A stretch of 64,000 nucleotides of DNA from Salinivenus sp. (GCA_018609755.1 JAHENZ010000022.1:1-64000), one strand, 5' to 3'; shown: positions 35,279 through 44,658, counted from the stretch's first letter. A program made the numbers and translations. The notes: generated by a model from the letters alone, not told the origin.

Positions 35279-35809
35279 CTATGCGTCGGTTGATGAGGAA
35301 GAGAGGTCCCACGCGGCATCGCCAGAACGCTCTTCTTGCAGGGCTCGAACGTGTCCACTGACGTGGACGAGGCTGTAAAATGTCATCAGAGCCCCCGTCA
35401 GGGGCAAGACGACGTACACGTACCCGATCGGCAGATTGAGGGAGGCTGAGGTCTGCCCCAGACTGAGCTGGATGTAGACGAGGCGGAGTCCGCCCCCAAT
35501 CAGCACCGCAACCGCAAAGAGAATGATGCAGGCCTGAATGACGATTCGGAGCCAATGACGGGCCCGGCCGTCGAGCCGCTCCGGAAGCAGTTCGAGCGCC
35601 AGATGGTCGTGCTGTCCCACGCCGTAGCCCGCTCCCAGCACCCCCACCCAGATGAGTAGGAACCGTGCAAGCTCTTGGGTAAAAGAACTCGGGTCTCCCA
35701 GCACGTACCGGCTGAAGACCTGCCAGAGCACGTTTAGGACTGCGGCCCCCATGAGCCCCACGAGGACGGGCCCCAGAATGTGGTCAACGATTTGTTTTGC
35801 TCGATTCAT
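35279..35809 (-). CDS. dctQ: TRAP transporter small permease
   Basis: This 176-residue membrane protein has four hydrophobic segments (VLVGLMGAAVLNVLWQVFSRYVLG; FLLIWVGVLGAGYGVGQHDHLALELL; IVIQACIILFAVAVLIGGGLRLV; LPIGYVYVVLPLTGALMTFYSLVH). The order and the QVFSRYVLGDPSSFTQELARFLLIW block match the DctQ family. The cytoplasmic tail is acidic (ALQEERSGDAAWDLSSSSTDA). It sits between dctP and dctM and anchors the large permease. Confidence 0.93.
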   Translation of the reverse strand: MNRAKQIVDHILGPVLVGLMGAAVLNVLWQVFSRYVLGDPSSFTQELARFLLIWVGVLGAGYGVGQHDHLALELLPERLDGRARHWLRIVIQACIILFAVAVLIGGGLRLVYIQLSLGQTSASLNLPIGYVYVVLPLTGALMTFYSLVHVSGHVRALQEERSGDAAWDLSSSSTDA

Positions 35810-35879
35810 ACTCCCTGTGCAATCTCACGTCAAAAAGCCATCGATTCTCTTCTCGGCCCCCCACCGGGACTCTGCGGAA

Positions 35880-36926
35880 TCATTCAACAGGCGTCTCGTC
35901 ACCGGACGGATCCTGCTCCGGTTCTTCGACCTCCAGCGCCCGTACCTCCTGGGCGAGTTCGTACACCTTCGGCTCCTGCTCTTCGTAATGGTCGTAGACC
36001 GGCTGGACCGCCTTCACGAAGGGCTTCGTGTCCGGTCGTATAATTTTGACCCCGGCCTTCTTCACGATGCGTAGCGCCTCCTCCGTGGCTTCGGCCCAGA
36101 GCTCCTTCTGGTACTGTGCCGACTCGTCGGCCGCCTCCTGGAGCCAGGTCTGTTGTTGCGGCGTGAGGCGCTCCCAAAGGTGCGTGCTTACCAGCAACAC
36201 GTCCTGCGGCGCAGTGTGCTTGTCGAGGCTGTAGTATTCGCAGAGCTCGTAGTGATTGGTGAGGTGAAAGCTGGGCGGGTTGTTCTCCGCACCGTCCACC
36301 ACCCCTTGTTGGAGCGCCGTATAAAGCTCGCCAAAAGAGATCGGCGTGGCCGCGCCGCCCATCTCGTTCACCATCCGAATAGACACCGGACTACTCATCG
36401 TCCGGATCTTCATGCCCTGCAAGTCGGCCGGCGTTCGAATCGGCTCATCTGTGGTGTAGAAGCTTCGGCTGCCGGCATCGTAGAAGGTGAGCCCCCGCAG
36501 CCACACGTCCTGACTCGACAACAGAATTCTACGCCCGATCTCCCCTTCCATGACCGCGTACCGGTGCGCATCGGACCGAAAAACGTACGGAAGTCCAAAG
36601 ACCTTGTAGGGCGCCGCAAAGCTCTCCATGACTGCGGACGACACTTTCGTAATCCCGAGACTTCCCACCTGCAACAGCTCCAACAACTCTCGCTCCGATC
36701 CCAGCTGTTCACTCGGATATATCTCCATCCGCATTGTGCTGTCGGACTTTTGCGCCAGACGATCGGCCATGTCCTGCATGGCCTTGTGCACCGGATGCGA
36801 CGGACTCAGGGCATGCCCGAGTCGAATCACGGTCTCGTCCTCGTTGACGCTACATCCCAAGCCTGCGAACGCGCAAACACAGAGGATGGCGAGCGCGGTG
36901 GTGAACTTCCTACTGAAGGTGCTCAC
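35880..36926 (-). CDS. dctP: TRAP transporter solute-binding lipoprotein
   Basis: This 348-residue extracytoplasmic receptor has signal and lipobox CAFAGLGC, so it is membrane-anchored. Body motifs typical of DctP proteins are IRLGHALSPSHPVHKAMQDMADRL, PSEQLGSERELLELLQVG, the carboxylate-binding Arg in LQGMKIRTMSSPVSIRMVNEMG and FGELYTALQQGVVDGAENNPPSFH. A long acidic tail (EVEEPEQDPSGDETPVE) is unusual but fits a halophile. A perfect GTAACCGGTTAC palindrome 36 bp upstream suggests direct LacI-type control. Ligand is probably galacturonate or glucuronate, from context. Confidence 0.94.
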   Translation of the reverse strand: MSTFSRKFTTALAILCVCAFAGLGCSVNEDETVIRLGHALSPSHPVHKAMQDMADRLAQKSDSTMRMEIYPSEQLGSERELLELLQVGSLGITKVSSAVMESFAAPYKVFGLPYVFRSDAHRYAVMEGEIGRRILLSSQDVWLRGLTFYDAGSRSFYTTDEPIRTPADLQGMKIRTMSSPVSIRMVNEMGGAATPISFGELYTALQQGVVDGAENNPPSFHLTNHYELCEYYSLDKHTAPQDVLLVSTHLWERLTPQQQTWLQEAADESAQYQKELWAEATEEALRIVKKAGVKIIRPDTKPFVKAVQPVYDHYEEQEPKVYELAQEVRALEVEEPEQDPSGDETPVE

Positions 36927-36961
36927 GAAAAACCGTTGATTGGACGTGCATATAGCTTGAA

Positions 36962-36984
36962 GTAACCGGTTACTTAATCGATAA
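36962..36984. promoter_or_regulatory. predicted composite operator upstream of dctP
   Basis: GTAACCGGTTAC is a perfect 12-bp palindrome and is followed by TTAATCGATAA. The whole 21-bp unit from 36964 matches the susC-distal site at 18 of 21 bases. It ends 36 bp before the DctP start, where a repressor would block transcription. Confidence 0.65.
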
Positions 36985-37125
36985 AGTAAACAAACGAGAC
37001 TTGAAAGACCCTGAGGCTCTGAAGGAGGCTTTTTATTGTTAAGATTAAGAGAAATGAGCTGGAAATCATTCGCTTGGCCCGTTGACCTAAAGACGTCGGG
37101 TGTAGAAGCGACTCCGCGGTTTTGA

Positions 37126-38769
37126 CTACCGCGCCTTCAGAACCCAATCCGTCGGATCAATCCGTATCGCCGCGTCGGGATCCACCGTGAGACGTCCCGA
37201 TCCTCCACTCATCGTGACGACTCGCTCCTCTCCGTTCACCTGCACGGGCACCGGCACCTCGAACGTTGATTCTCCTGTATTTCGCCACTCCAACTGAAGG
37301 CCGGTTTCTGTCCGCGTCGAGTCGAGTTGAGGGAGCGCTGCCTGATAGAGATAGGTGTCCGCAATCCCGTCAAGCGAGTGCCCGGCAACCGACTCTGCCA
37401 GCCGAACGAAATCGTCGGTGTCCACGTGCCGGCACGCTTGTCCCGTGGTCGAATCAGGCGCAACGAACCGGCGGAGGAGAGTTTCGACCGAGTCGCGGCC
37501 CACCATCGAGCGGAGCGTGTGTAGGACGAGCGCGCCCTTGTAGTAGACGTCGCGGCCGTAGATGCGTTGGGCGGAGGTCGGTTCTCTACGGGCGATGGGT
37601 CTTTCGTTCGAGACCTGTCGGCGAAAGTAGTTGATGACCTCGTGGTAGCCCTCTTGCCCGCGAAGCGATTCTGCATAGAGTGCCTCCAGATACGTGGCGG
37701 TTCCCTCGTGAATCCAGAAATCCTTCCAGTCGCGCACCGTGAGGCAGTTGCCGTACCACTCGTGCGCCAGCTCATGGAAATGAAGAGCGTCGAACCCTGC
37801 GTCGTAGCCCAGCCCGCCGGTCCGGTCGAAGTCGTTGCCGTAGGCGATGAGCGTCTGGTGCTCCATCCCCAGGAAAGGCGTCTGTGCGATGCCGTACTTG
37901 TCGGCCCGAAAGGGATACGGCCCGAGGGTCTCTTCGAGGAATCGGACGTGGGTCAGAAAGTGCGGGAGATGGGCTCGTGCCCGCGCGGTATCTGCAGGGA
38001 GCGCGTAAAACGTGACGGGAACATCCGTGCCCGCCGTACTGGCGTAGGTGGTATCCAGGGACCGGTACGGACCGGCGTTCAGGGTGACGGCGTACGTGTT
38101 GATGGAGGTGGAGACGTGCCAGCGGTACGTTTGTGTGCTGTCGGAGGCTCGGTCCACCGCCCGGAGCGTGCCGTTCGACGCCGCGACAATGGAGTCCGGC
38201 ACGGTGATGGCGATGTCCATCGAGTCCGGCTCGTCGGACGGGTGGTCTTTCACCGGCCACCACAGATCCGCCCCGGCCGTCTGTCCCGAGGTGGCAATCC
38301 ACGGGTCGCCGTTCGGCGCTTCGGCCCAGGTGAAGCCGCCCTTCCACGGGGGATTGGGCGCCACCCGCGGAGCCCCCTCGTATTCAACCGTGAGTGACAC
38401 TCGCTCCCCTGCCGTCCTCGACGAGGGCAGGGAAATCCAGAGTTGATTGTCCCCGGCCCGTCGCTCGAACGGGAGCGATTGAGAACGCCCCCCCTGGCGC
38501 ACATCCGTCACCGTCAGGCGACGATCGAGGTTCAACACAAACACACTCAACGAGTCGGTCACGTCGGCTTCCACCGTAAGCGCTCCCTCAATCGTCTGAG
38601 CGTCCGGATGGACCCCCACGGCCAGTTCGTAGTGCGTCACGTCGTAGGCGGCCTGCTCTGCCAGCAAGGCCCCGCCCGAATCTTGTTCTTGCGCCGGTAC
38701 CGTCTGGCACCCGCCGGCAAGGACGAACCAAAGGAGTAGTGAACACCAGGTATACCGACAGGGATGCAT
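37126..38769 (-). CDS. M1-family aminopeptidase, lipoprotein
   Basis: This is a zinc metallopeptidase of the M1 (gluzincin) family. The zinc motif is FHELAHEWYGN with the third ligand 18 residues on in DFWIHEGTATYLEA; the substrate-binding block reads TPFLGMEHQTLIAYGN in place of GAMEN. An N-terminal beta-domain (YDVTHYELAVGVHPDAQTIEGALTVEADV) is present. Signal and lipobox FVLAGGC indicate surface or periplasmic anchoring. The track ORF adds 32 residues; the ATG at 38769 (MHPCRYTWCS) is preferred. The gene is unrelated to the flanking sugar genes. Confidence 0.92.
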   Translation of the reverse strand: MHPCRYTWCSLLLWFVLAGGCQTVPAQEQDSGGALLAEQAAYDVTHYELAVGVHPDAQTIEGALTVEADVTDSLSVFVLNLDRRLTVTDVRQGGRSQSLPFERRAGDNQLWISLPSSRTAGERVSLTVEYEGAPRVAPNPPWKGGFTWAEAPNGDPWIATSGQTAGADLWWPVKDHPSDEPDSMDIAITVPDSIVAASNGTLRAVDRASDSTQTYRWHVSTSINTYAVTLNAGPYRSLDTTYASTAGTDVPVTFYALPADTARARAHLPHFLTHVRFLEETLGPYPFRADKYGIAQTPFLGMEHQTLIAYGNDFDRTGGLGYDAGFDALHFHELAHEWYGNCLTVRDWKDFWIHEGTATYLEALYAESLRGQEGYHEVINYFRRQVSNERPIARREPTSAQRIYGRDVYYKGALVLHTLRSMVGRDSVETLLRRFVAPDSTTGQACRHVDTDDFVRLAESVAGHSLDGIADTYLYQAALPQLDSTRTETGLQLEWRNTGESTFEVPVPVQVNGEERVVTMSGGSGRLTVDPDAAIRIDPTDWVLKAR

Positions 38770-38865
38770 CCAAACGGTTGAATCATTCAGCGTGCAGCGA
38801 ACGGCCCTTCTGCGCTCCTCAATTGCCCCCATTTCAATAAATGCAGAGAGAGATCCGAGGGGCAA

Positions 38866-39447
38866 TCACGACGAGTCCTGCGAGCCACGGAAAAAGAGAT
38901 CGGCGTAGCCCCACCCGTACCCCAGGACGAATCCGTAAATGCCCCCAAGGGCCGTGCAGAGGAAGAGGTCGACAAAAAATACGTCGGTCGCGTAAATGGT
39001 CGTGGGCTCCACGAGAAACAGCAGCGCACCAAGTGCGCAGCAGAGGGGGACAGTGACGGACGTTCGGCCACGGATCGTCTCATAATCGGCCGAAAGGCCG
39101 CCGACCTGATCCAAGATCGCCTGACTGACAGAAATGGTTCGATTCTCGTCCGAGGCCCGTCGCCGCCACTCCTCTTTGTAGGATCGCCGCCGCACGTGTA
39201 CGTCGTCTACCGTGTCCCCCGCCGGGTCCTTCTCCTCATCCGAAGCGTCGTACTTCGCCCGCTTCTGAGGGTCACTCAATAGCTCAAACGCCTTCTGCAC
39301 CCGCTGAAACTCTTCCTTCGCCGCCGCTTCCTCTCCTTCTTCTACCCGATCCGGATGACACTCCAGTGCCCGCTCCCGGAACGCTTCTTTAATCTCGTCC
39401 TGGCTGGCATCCTGACGGACCCCCAGCACAGCGTAGCAGTCCATCAT
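38866..39447 (-). CDS. J-domain membrane protein
   Basis: This 193-residue protein has an N-terminal J domain, MMDCYAVLGVRQDASQDEIKEAFRERALECHPDR...KAFELLSDPQKRAKYDAS, with the essential HPD motif. A charged linker follows, and two hydrophobic helices form the C terminus (VTVPLCCALGALLFLVE and DVFFVDLFLCTALGGIYGFVLGYGWGYADLFF). It lacks the Gly/Phe and zinc-finger regions of DnaJ proper, so it is a type III J protein that would recruit Hsp70 to the membrane. Neighbours give no clue to the client. Confidence 0.87.
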   Translation of the reverse strand: MMDCYAVLGVRQDASQDEIKEAFRERALECHPDRVEEGEEAAAKEEFQRVQKAFELLSDPQKRAKYDASDEEKDPAGDTVDDVHVRRRSYKEEWRRRASDENRTISVSQAILDQVGGLSADYETIRGRTSVTVPLCCALGALLFLVEPTTIYATDVFFVDLFLCTALGGIYGFVLGYGWGYADLFFRGSQDSS

Positions 39448-39729
39448 GAGCGGCTGAGTATCGAGTCGGATCTGCCCAAAGCCTGAGTGTAGCGTCTTTC
39501 TAATTCTTGAGACCGGAATCTGTTGCAGTGATCAAGAACCACCCGTAAAATCGGAATTACTTTTACGCCGAGCCTGCTTGTCTCCTTCTCATCACGAAAA
39601 GAGACGCTTGTAACGGTCTCCATTCTCCCTCGTCCATTGACCGAATCGTGCAAAGAACGACACGCTGAGGAACAGAGCGTTGGTACTCAGTCCCCATCAC
39701 GCGAACCCACCACCAATAAGTTGTAATCC

Positions 39730-41118
39730 ATGCTTGTTCAGAACTGGTCGTCTTCAACCCGGCATACATTCACTTTGCTACTTCTCGTATGTGCAGGTCT
39801 CCTCTCGTTCATGGCCTGTGACACCGGCGGGACGTTGAGTGACGGAGACGACTCCACAAATGATGAGATGACACCGAAAGAGACGACGACCATTTCCGGA
39901 ACAGTAAATGACGGAAACACCTCGAAAGCTCTCGCTAAGAGCCAGGCCAAGACGGCAGTGGCCGACGCTACTATCTCCGCCGTCGCCGTGAAGGAAGACG
40001 GCTCCACGGTCGAACTCGAGGCGAGCACACAGACCGACAGCGATGGCACCTATGAATTGGACGTAGAGCGGCAAACCAAGGGAGCTACGATTGTCGTCCA
40101 AGCGGAGAAGAGCAGCACAGACTTTAGCTCCAGCGTCGGCATTCAGGTTACCGATACGGCCTCCACGTCGGCGCATCCCATGACCCCTGAGACGCACGCC
40201 GAGGCGCAGGTGGCAATGGCGTCGAACGCAGAAGCAGGAGACGCTGAAAATCCAGCAGAGGCGCTCGCGGATGCCGCGGCTCTGGTCGATAATGACGTGG
40301 CGAACGCCATTCTGAGTGGCGATGTCGCCCCCTCCGAAATTTCGTCCCTGGCGCAATCGATGGACCAGACCCGCGAGGACTATGCGAACGACGCCGGGAC
40401 TGAGATCAGCGGGCAGGATGTCGCCCACGCAGAGCAATCGGCCTACGAAAACCTGCAGTCAGCACTGGCTACGGCCAGCGATAGTGCAGATCGGGCAGAA
40501 GCCTTGCAGGCCTTTGAGGAGGGGATGGCCTCGGCGTATGAGGAAGCGGGAGCGTCCACCGATCTGCAGGCCGAGATTGAGCAGGCCGGGACCCAGGTGG
40601 CCCTCTCAGCGATCGATGCCTCCTCCCTACCGGACGCTGCACAGCGCGGTCTTGAGCGCCGTGCCACCGTCCTCCGCTCAATTGCCACGGGCGCTTCACT
40701 GGAGGACACCTTTGCGAACAGCGGTTCCAGCGAAGACGCCACGAATGCCGTCGCGGCGGATCGAGATTCTCTAGTCGAAGCCGTTCGATCGGCCTCGAGT
40801 CTCTCTGAGATTGAGACCGCCCGTTCCACGTTCCAGCAAGAGGTCAAATCGCATATGGAGACCGGGTTCAACATGCGTCCCGCGGACGTGCAATCCGGCT
40901 TTGACAACCTCCAAACGAGTCTCGACGCCCTCGATCAAGCACTTAATACCGCGGTATCCTCGACCGGAGACGTGAATACAGACGCAGTATCCAACGCCTT
41001 CCAGCAATTCTACGAAAACGGGGGGTCAACCGTCGAAGGCGTCTACGCCAATCAGGGAATGCAACAAGGAGCGGGAAGCGCTGCTGCGAAGATAACCACC
41101 CGGATTGGGGCGTTTTAG
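39730..41118 (+). CDS. Ala/Ser/Asp-rich lipoprotein of unknown function, C terminus ended by repeat R1
   Basis: This 462-residue protein has signal and lipobox LLSFMAC and an acidic linker (DTGGTLSDGDDSTNDEM). A short region resembles a carboxypeptidase-regulatory / Ig-like domain (TISGTVNDG...VADATISAVAVKEDGSTVELEASTQTDSDGTYELDVE). A long helical Ala- and Glu-rich body follows, without recognised domains. The stop codon TAG uses the AG of repeat R1 copy 3, which begins at 41117, so the original C terminus may have been longer. It is the only plus-strand gene inside the minus-strand sugar locus. Function unknown. Confidence 0.8.
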   Translation: MLVQNWSSSTRHTFTLLLLVCAGLLSFMACDTGGTLSDGDDSTNDEMTPKETTTISGTVNDGNTSKALAKSQAKTAVADATISAVAVKEDGSTVELEASTQTDSDGTYELDVERQTKGATIVVQAEKSSTDFSSSVGIQVTDTASTSAHPMTPETHAEAQVAMASNAEAGDAENPAEALADAAALVDNDVANAILSGDVAPSEISSLAQSMDQTREDYANDAGTEISGQDVAHAEQSAYENLQSALATASDSADRAEALQAFEEGMASAYEEAGASTDLQAEIEQAGTQVALSAIDASSLPDAAQRGLERRATVLRSIATGASLEDTFANSGSSEDATNAVAADRDSLVEAVRSASSLSEIETARSTFQQEVKSHMETGFNMRPADVQSGFDNLQTSLDALDQALNTAVSSTGDVNTDAVSNAFQQFYENGGSTVEGVYANQGMQQGAGSAAAKITTRIGAF

Positions 41119-41286
41119 TGGGCTTTCACAACTGAAACGCGAGAAATCGCAGAGATCCTGACGCTGTTTCCGTCTGTATTTTCTGCGCGGAATATGCTCG
41201 GGATCGACCGCTGCCGGCAACCGCTGAGGACTGTGGCGTCAGGGGACCGACGCTCGAAACCGCCAGAGTCCTTGTGCAAGGTCACC
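41117..41286 (+). repeat. interspersed repeat R1, copy 3
   Basis: AGTGGGCTTTCACAAC...CTTGTGCAAGGTCACC is about 170 bp and collinear with copy 2. Its first bases overlap the stop codon of the preceding lipoprotein gene. No flanking duplication is evident. Confidence 0.85.
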
Positions 41287-41320
41287 GGTACGCTTCTCTG
41301 ACTGAACATCCTCACTAAAC

Positions 41321-41359
41321 CGAAAGGCACGGCTCCTTCCGTGGGAACCGTGCCTTTCG
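41321..41359. terminator. bidirectional terminator-type hairpin
   Basis: A perfect 12-bp stem CGAAAGGCACGG / CCGTGCCTTTCG encloses CTCCTTCCGTGGGAA. It sits between the plus-strand lipoprotein gene and the minus-strand nucleosidase gene, where it can end transcripts from both sides. T-rich tails are weak on both sides. Confidence 0.75.
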
Positions 41360-41421
41360 TATTGTGGGGTCATCGAACTGCGAAGAGCGCACTTTTGGGA
41401 AGTCCAAGCAAAGTGCACACT

Positions 41422-42129
41422 TCAGGTCATCTTCGACTCGGACTCAATAGATTTCACCACTTGCAGCACGATCTGGGCCGAGGACTGCGCCGCCTCGTGC
41501 AGGAAGTCTTGAAAATCAACGTCCGAAGACCCGTCCGCCCGATCCGAAATCGCCCGCACGAGCAAAAACGGCACGTCGTTGAGGGTGCATACCTGCCCCA
41601 CCGCCGCCCCTTCCATTTCCACACAATCGCCCTCTAGATCCTCCCGAATCTTTGTTCGAAGCGCCTCGTCCTGAATGAAGGTATCGCCCGTGCAAACGCG
41701 GCCCGTCCGGATTGAGTGGCCCGGGAGATCCACCTCACAGGCACGCCTCACCAGCTCGTTCGACGCCGAAAAAAATCGCAAATCGGAGAAGGGGATCTGG
41801 CCTGTAGGCAACCCCAAGAAGTCGACTTTCACGTCGTGCTGAACGCAATCCTCGGCAATCACGACGTCCCCGATGTCGAGATCGTCGTGGAGTGCGCCCG
41901 CAGAGCCCGTGCAAATCACGGCGTCAACGTCGAAGTCATCGATCATAACCTGGGTGCACATCGCCGCATTGACCTTGCCGACCCCGGCCTTCACCATAGC
42001 AAGTTCGTGGCCGCAATACCGCCCCTCGTGAATTGTCAGTCCTGCTCGCTCCCGAGTATCGTCCACCGTACAGGTGTCCAGGTAGTGTTCGATCTCTTCT
42101 GCCATCGCGGACATAATCGCAAGCGCCAT
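41422..42129 (-). CDS. mtnN: 5'-methylthioadenosine/S-adenosylhomocysteine nucleosidase
   Basis: This 235-residue PNP-family hydrolase cleaves adenine from MTA and SAH. Active-site elements are the Glu in MSAMAEEIEHYL, ICTGSAGALHDDLDIGDVVIAE, the substrate-binding Glu region DCVEMEGAAVGQVC and the catalytic Asp in RAISDRADGSSDVDF. The track ORF extends 348 bp upstream into the GH31 gene, which is spurious; the ATG at 42129 was chosen. It follows GH31 by 94 bp on the same strand, so it may be co-transcribed, but its metabolic link with the sugar genes is unclear. Confidence 0.93.
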   Translation of the reverse strand: MALAIMSAMAEEIEHYLDTCTVDDTRERAGLTIHEGRYCGHELAMVKAGVGKVNAAMCTQVMIDDFDVDAVICTGSAGALHDDLDIGDVVIAEDCVQHDVKVDFLGLPTGQIPFSDLRFFSASNELVRRACEVDLPGHSIRTGRVCTGDTFIQDEALRTKIREDLEGDCVEMEGAAVGQVCTLNDVPFLLVRAISDRADGSSDVDFQDFLHEAAQSSAQIVLQVVKSIESESKMT

Positions 42130-42223
42130 AGCAATCGCCGGGACTTGTGGATCGAGGGAATCGAGGAGGACTTTCCCCCGAAAACGTACAGGGTGTCCCG
42201 CCAAATTCCCAGCCGCCCATGCA

Positions 42224-44605
42224 TTACGGCCCGTCGAGCTGGCTCCCGTCCGGAAGGGTCGGCTGCTCGCGAGCAATCTCCAGCGACTCCTGGTAGATCT
42301 CTTCCAGGTCGAGCACCTCCTGGTCGCTTCTGGCTCGCAGAAAGATGGGCGTCTTGTAGAGGGGCGTTTCGACCGTGACCGTGGTCGGTCCCTCCACCGA
42401 AGCGGCGTCCGGATTCCAGTAGTCGACCCAGCGGCCCTCGGGCAAATAGACGTCCCGCTCGCGTGCCCCTTTCTCAATCACCGGCGCGACGAGATAATCG
42501 TCCCCGTAGAGGTACTCGTCCCAGATCGACCAGGCCTTCTCGTCGCTCGGATACTCCACAAACAACGGCCGCATGATGGGCACGCCCGTCTCGTGGGCCT
42601 TTTGGGCGTAGTGGGCCGAGTAGTCGGACAGATGTTGGTGGAGAAGCGCATACGTCCGCCAGGTGGCGATGGCCTCGGCGTTATATCCGGTCCCATCGGG
42701 CATATCCCACGGCGCACGGTCGTTCAGTGGACCGATCTCCATGATGGGGCTGAATGCACTCATAGCAAGCCATCGTGACAAGAGTTCCTCCGTGGTCGTC
42801 CCCCCCCAGTACCCTCCGGTGTCGCTCCCCCAGATTGGAAAGCCCATGACCGCCGCACGCAGCCCGCCGATGAGCGTGTTGCGAAAGCCCAGCCACGTGG
42901 CGCGCGTGTCGCCCGCCCAAAAGGCGTTGGCGTAGCGCTGAGACCCTGCATACCCGGCTCGCGGCATGACCACGACATCATCGCGATGGGTCCGGGCCAC
43001 CTCCTGTACAGCCTTCGCGTAGAGCACCGGGTACTCGTTCTGCACCTCATGCATCGACCGCCCGTCGTGGGCATAGGCGTCCCGGGCATCACTTACAAAC
43101 TCCTCCGCCCGATCGAGCTTGAACGCCGCCACTCCGTCGTCCAGCAGACGCGCCACGTAGTCCTGCCACCACGCCACCGCCTCCGGATTCGTAAAGTCGA
43201 TCATCGTGTACGACCGGTCGGCAATGGTAACGAACGGACGAATCTCTTCCGCTGTCTCTGCCTCTCGGACCTGCCGGCGCAGTGCGGTTCGAATCTGAGT
43301 TGGACTCATGTCCTCCGCCACGAAGTCGTCCGAGGGTCCCTCTTCCCGGCCGAGATGAAGGCGGGCGGCCACCTCAAGTGGAAACCCATCGAGGGCTTCC
43401 ACCTGCTCGAGAATCTCCGGCTTCAGACTCAGCAGATACTCGTCGCTCTGCATTTTCTCCGCACTCATCTCCTTCAGGCCCATGTCCACCATGCCCTTCG
43501 ACGGCAACGCGTACCCCCGACGGAGGGCTACATCCGCCATGTCGCCCATCACCCAGGGAGCAATCCACACCAGAAACTCCGAGTCGTACTCCTGCTTAAC
43601 CCAATCGATCATCGACTCGGCATTCGGGAACCGCTCCGGATCCCACTCGAAATCGTCGTAGCCCCGCACGCCCTTCGCCCACGGGCGGTCCACCCAGTAC
43701 ACGTCCAGCGGAATGTCGAGGGCGTCCATCATGAGAGCGTCCTCGTACACCATGGAGTTGTACGGGCCGCGGTACGCCGTGCCGTCATAAAGCGTGTCCC
43801 GGTTCACGTGATTGTCCCGCCAGCGCCACGTGCCATACGCCCACTTGGGCGGCGTGGCGGGCCGCCCCGTCACCGCGGTGTACTGATTGAGGACGGTCTT
43901 CGGAGTCCCCGGAAAGAGGTGGTACGACAGCGAGGCACTGTCGAATGCAAATCGCACCCGCTCGTCGTCGGCCTTTGCCACGTCGAACATGCCGAGGTGC
44001 GTATTGTCGACGTAGAGGCCGTAGCCCACACTCGACAGGTAGAAGGGCGTGTAGAGCGACACCGTACCGTTCACGTCCATTTTGACGTGATGGCCCCGCC
44101 GGTCCAGCGCCACGGCGACCGACGAGTCGCGGGGCACGTCGTCGTCATTTCCACGCACCCGCTCGGTGAGGCCGTGGAAGTGCTCCCCGTCGCGGGCGGC
44201 CAGCACCTCGCCCACGCGTTGAATGCCCTCATTTGGAACGAATTGCACCGACACGCGCCACCCGCCTGTGGCCTGCGGCTCAATCTGGACGAGGGCCTCT
44301 CGCCCGTCGGTCGTCTCGTAGCGCGCGTCCAGGGCCGTCGACCGCTTCGTGAACGAGAGCGGGTCGGTAAGATACTGCACACCCTCGGCCGTCACGTAGA
44401 AGAGGGACGAGCGAGCCGTGTCGGGGCGATGCTGACGCGCGAGCGCCTGCCCTCCGTCCGTCGACGTGAAGGCATACGAGAACGGCGCCCGAGACACTTC
44501 AAGCGCGTACGACGATGACGTCTGTGCGACGACTGTCCCTGGCGCACCTCCGAGCACGAGTCCGAGTGCCAGCAACACGAATGCGAGCGGGCGAGTCCGG
44601 GGCAT
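42224..44605 (-). CDS. secreted GH31-family alpha-glycosidase
   Basis: This 793-residue protein has signal peptide LALGLVLGGAPGTVVAQ. The GH31 barrel includes PPKWAYGTWRWRDNHVNRDT, DVYWVDRPWAKGVRGYDDFEWDPERFP, the nucleophile block VAAFKLDRAEEF, the acid/base Asp in ANAFWAGDTRATWLGF and FPIWGSDTGGYWGG. Family members are alpha-glucosidases, alpha-xylosidases, alpha-galactosidases and sulfoquinovosidases; the insert around the nucleophile does not let me choose. It is in one run with two DUF1080 genes and a Gfo/Idh/MocA dehydrogenase, suggesting it could handle an oxidised or unusual glycoside. Confidence 0.92.
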   Translation of the reverse strand: MPRTRPLAFVLLALGLVLGGAPGTVVAQTSSSYALEVSRAPFSYAFTSTDGGQALARQHRPDTARSSLFYVTAEGVQYLTDPLSFTKRSTALDARYETTDGREALVQIEPQATGGWRVSVQFVPNEGIQRVGEVLAARDGEHFHGLTERVRGNDDDVPRDSSVAVALDRRGHHVKMDVNGTVSLYTPFYLSSVGYGLYVDNTHLGMFDVAKADDERVRFAFDSASLSYHLFPGTPKTVLNQYTAVTGRPATPPKWAYGTWRWRDNHVNRDTLYDGTAYRGPYNSMVYEDALMMDALDIPLDVYWVDRPWAKGVRGYDDFEWDPERFPNAESMIDWVKQEYDSEFLVWIAPWVMGDMADVALRRGYALPSKGMVDMGLKEMSAEKMQSDEYLLSLKPEILEQVEALDGFPLEVAARLHLGREEGPSDDFVAEDMSPTQIRTALRRQVREAETAEEIRPFVTIADRSYTMIDFTNPEAVAWWQDYVARLLDDGVAAFKLDRAEEFVSDARDAYAHDGRSMHEVQNEYPVLYAKAVQEVARTHRDDVVVMPRAGYAGSQRYANAFWAGDTRATWLGFRNTLIGGLRAAVMGFPIWGSDTGGYWGGTTTEELLSRWLAMSAFSPIMEIGPLNDRAPWDMPDGTGYNAEAIATWRTYALLHQHLSDYSAHYAQKAHETGVPIMRPLFVEYPSDEKAWSIWDEYLYGDDYLVAPVIEKGARERDVYLPEGRWVDYWNPDAASVEGPTTVTVETPLYKTPIFLRARSDQEVLDLEEIYQESLEIAREQPTLPDGSQLDGP

Positions 44606-44658
44606 GGGCGGAACAAGGATGAGGTGTGAAGGAGACCGGTCTAGGATGTTGAGCGTCT

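Noticed and set aside
42986-44518. 510-residue plus-strand ORF opposite the GH31 gene
   Set aside because: Antisense shadow rich in Arg/His; GH31 motifs are on the minus strand.
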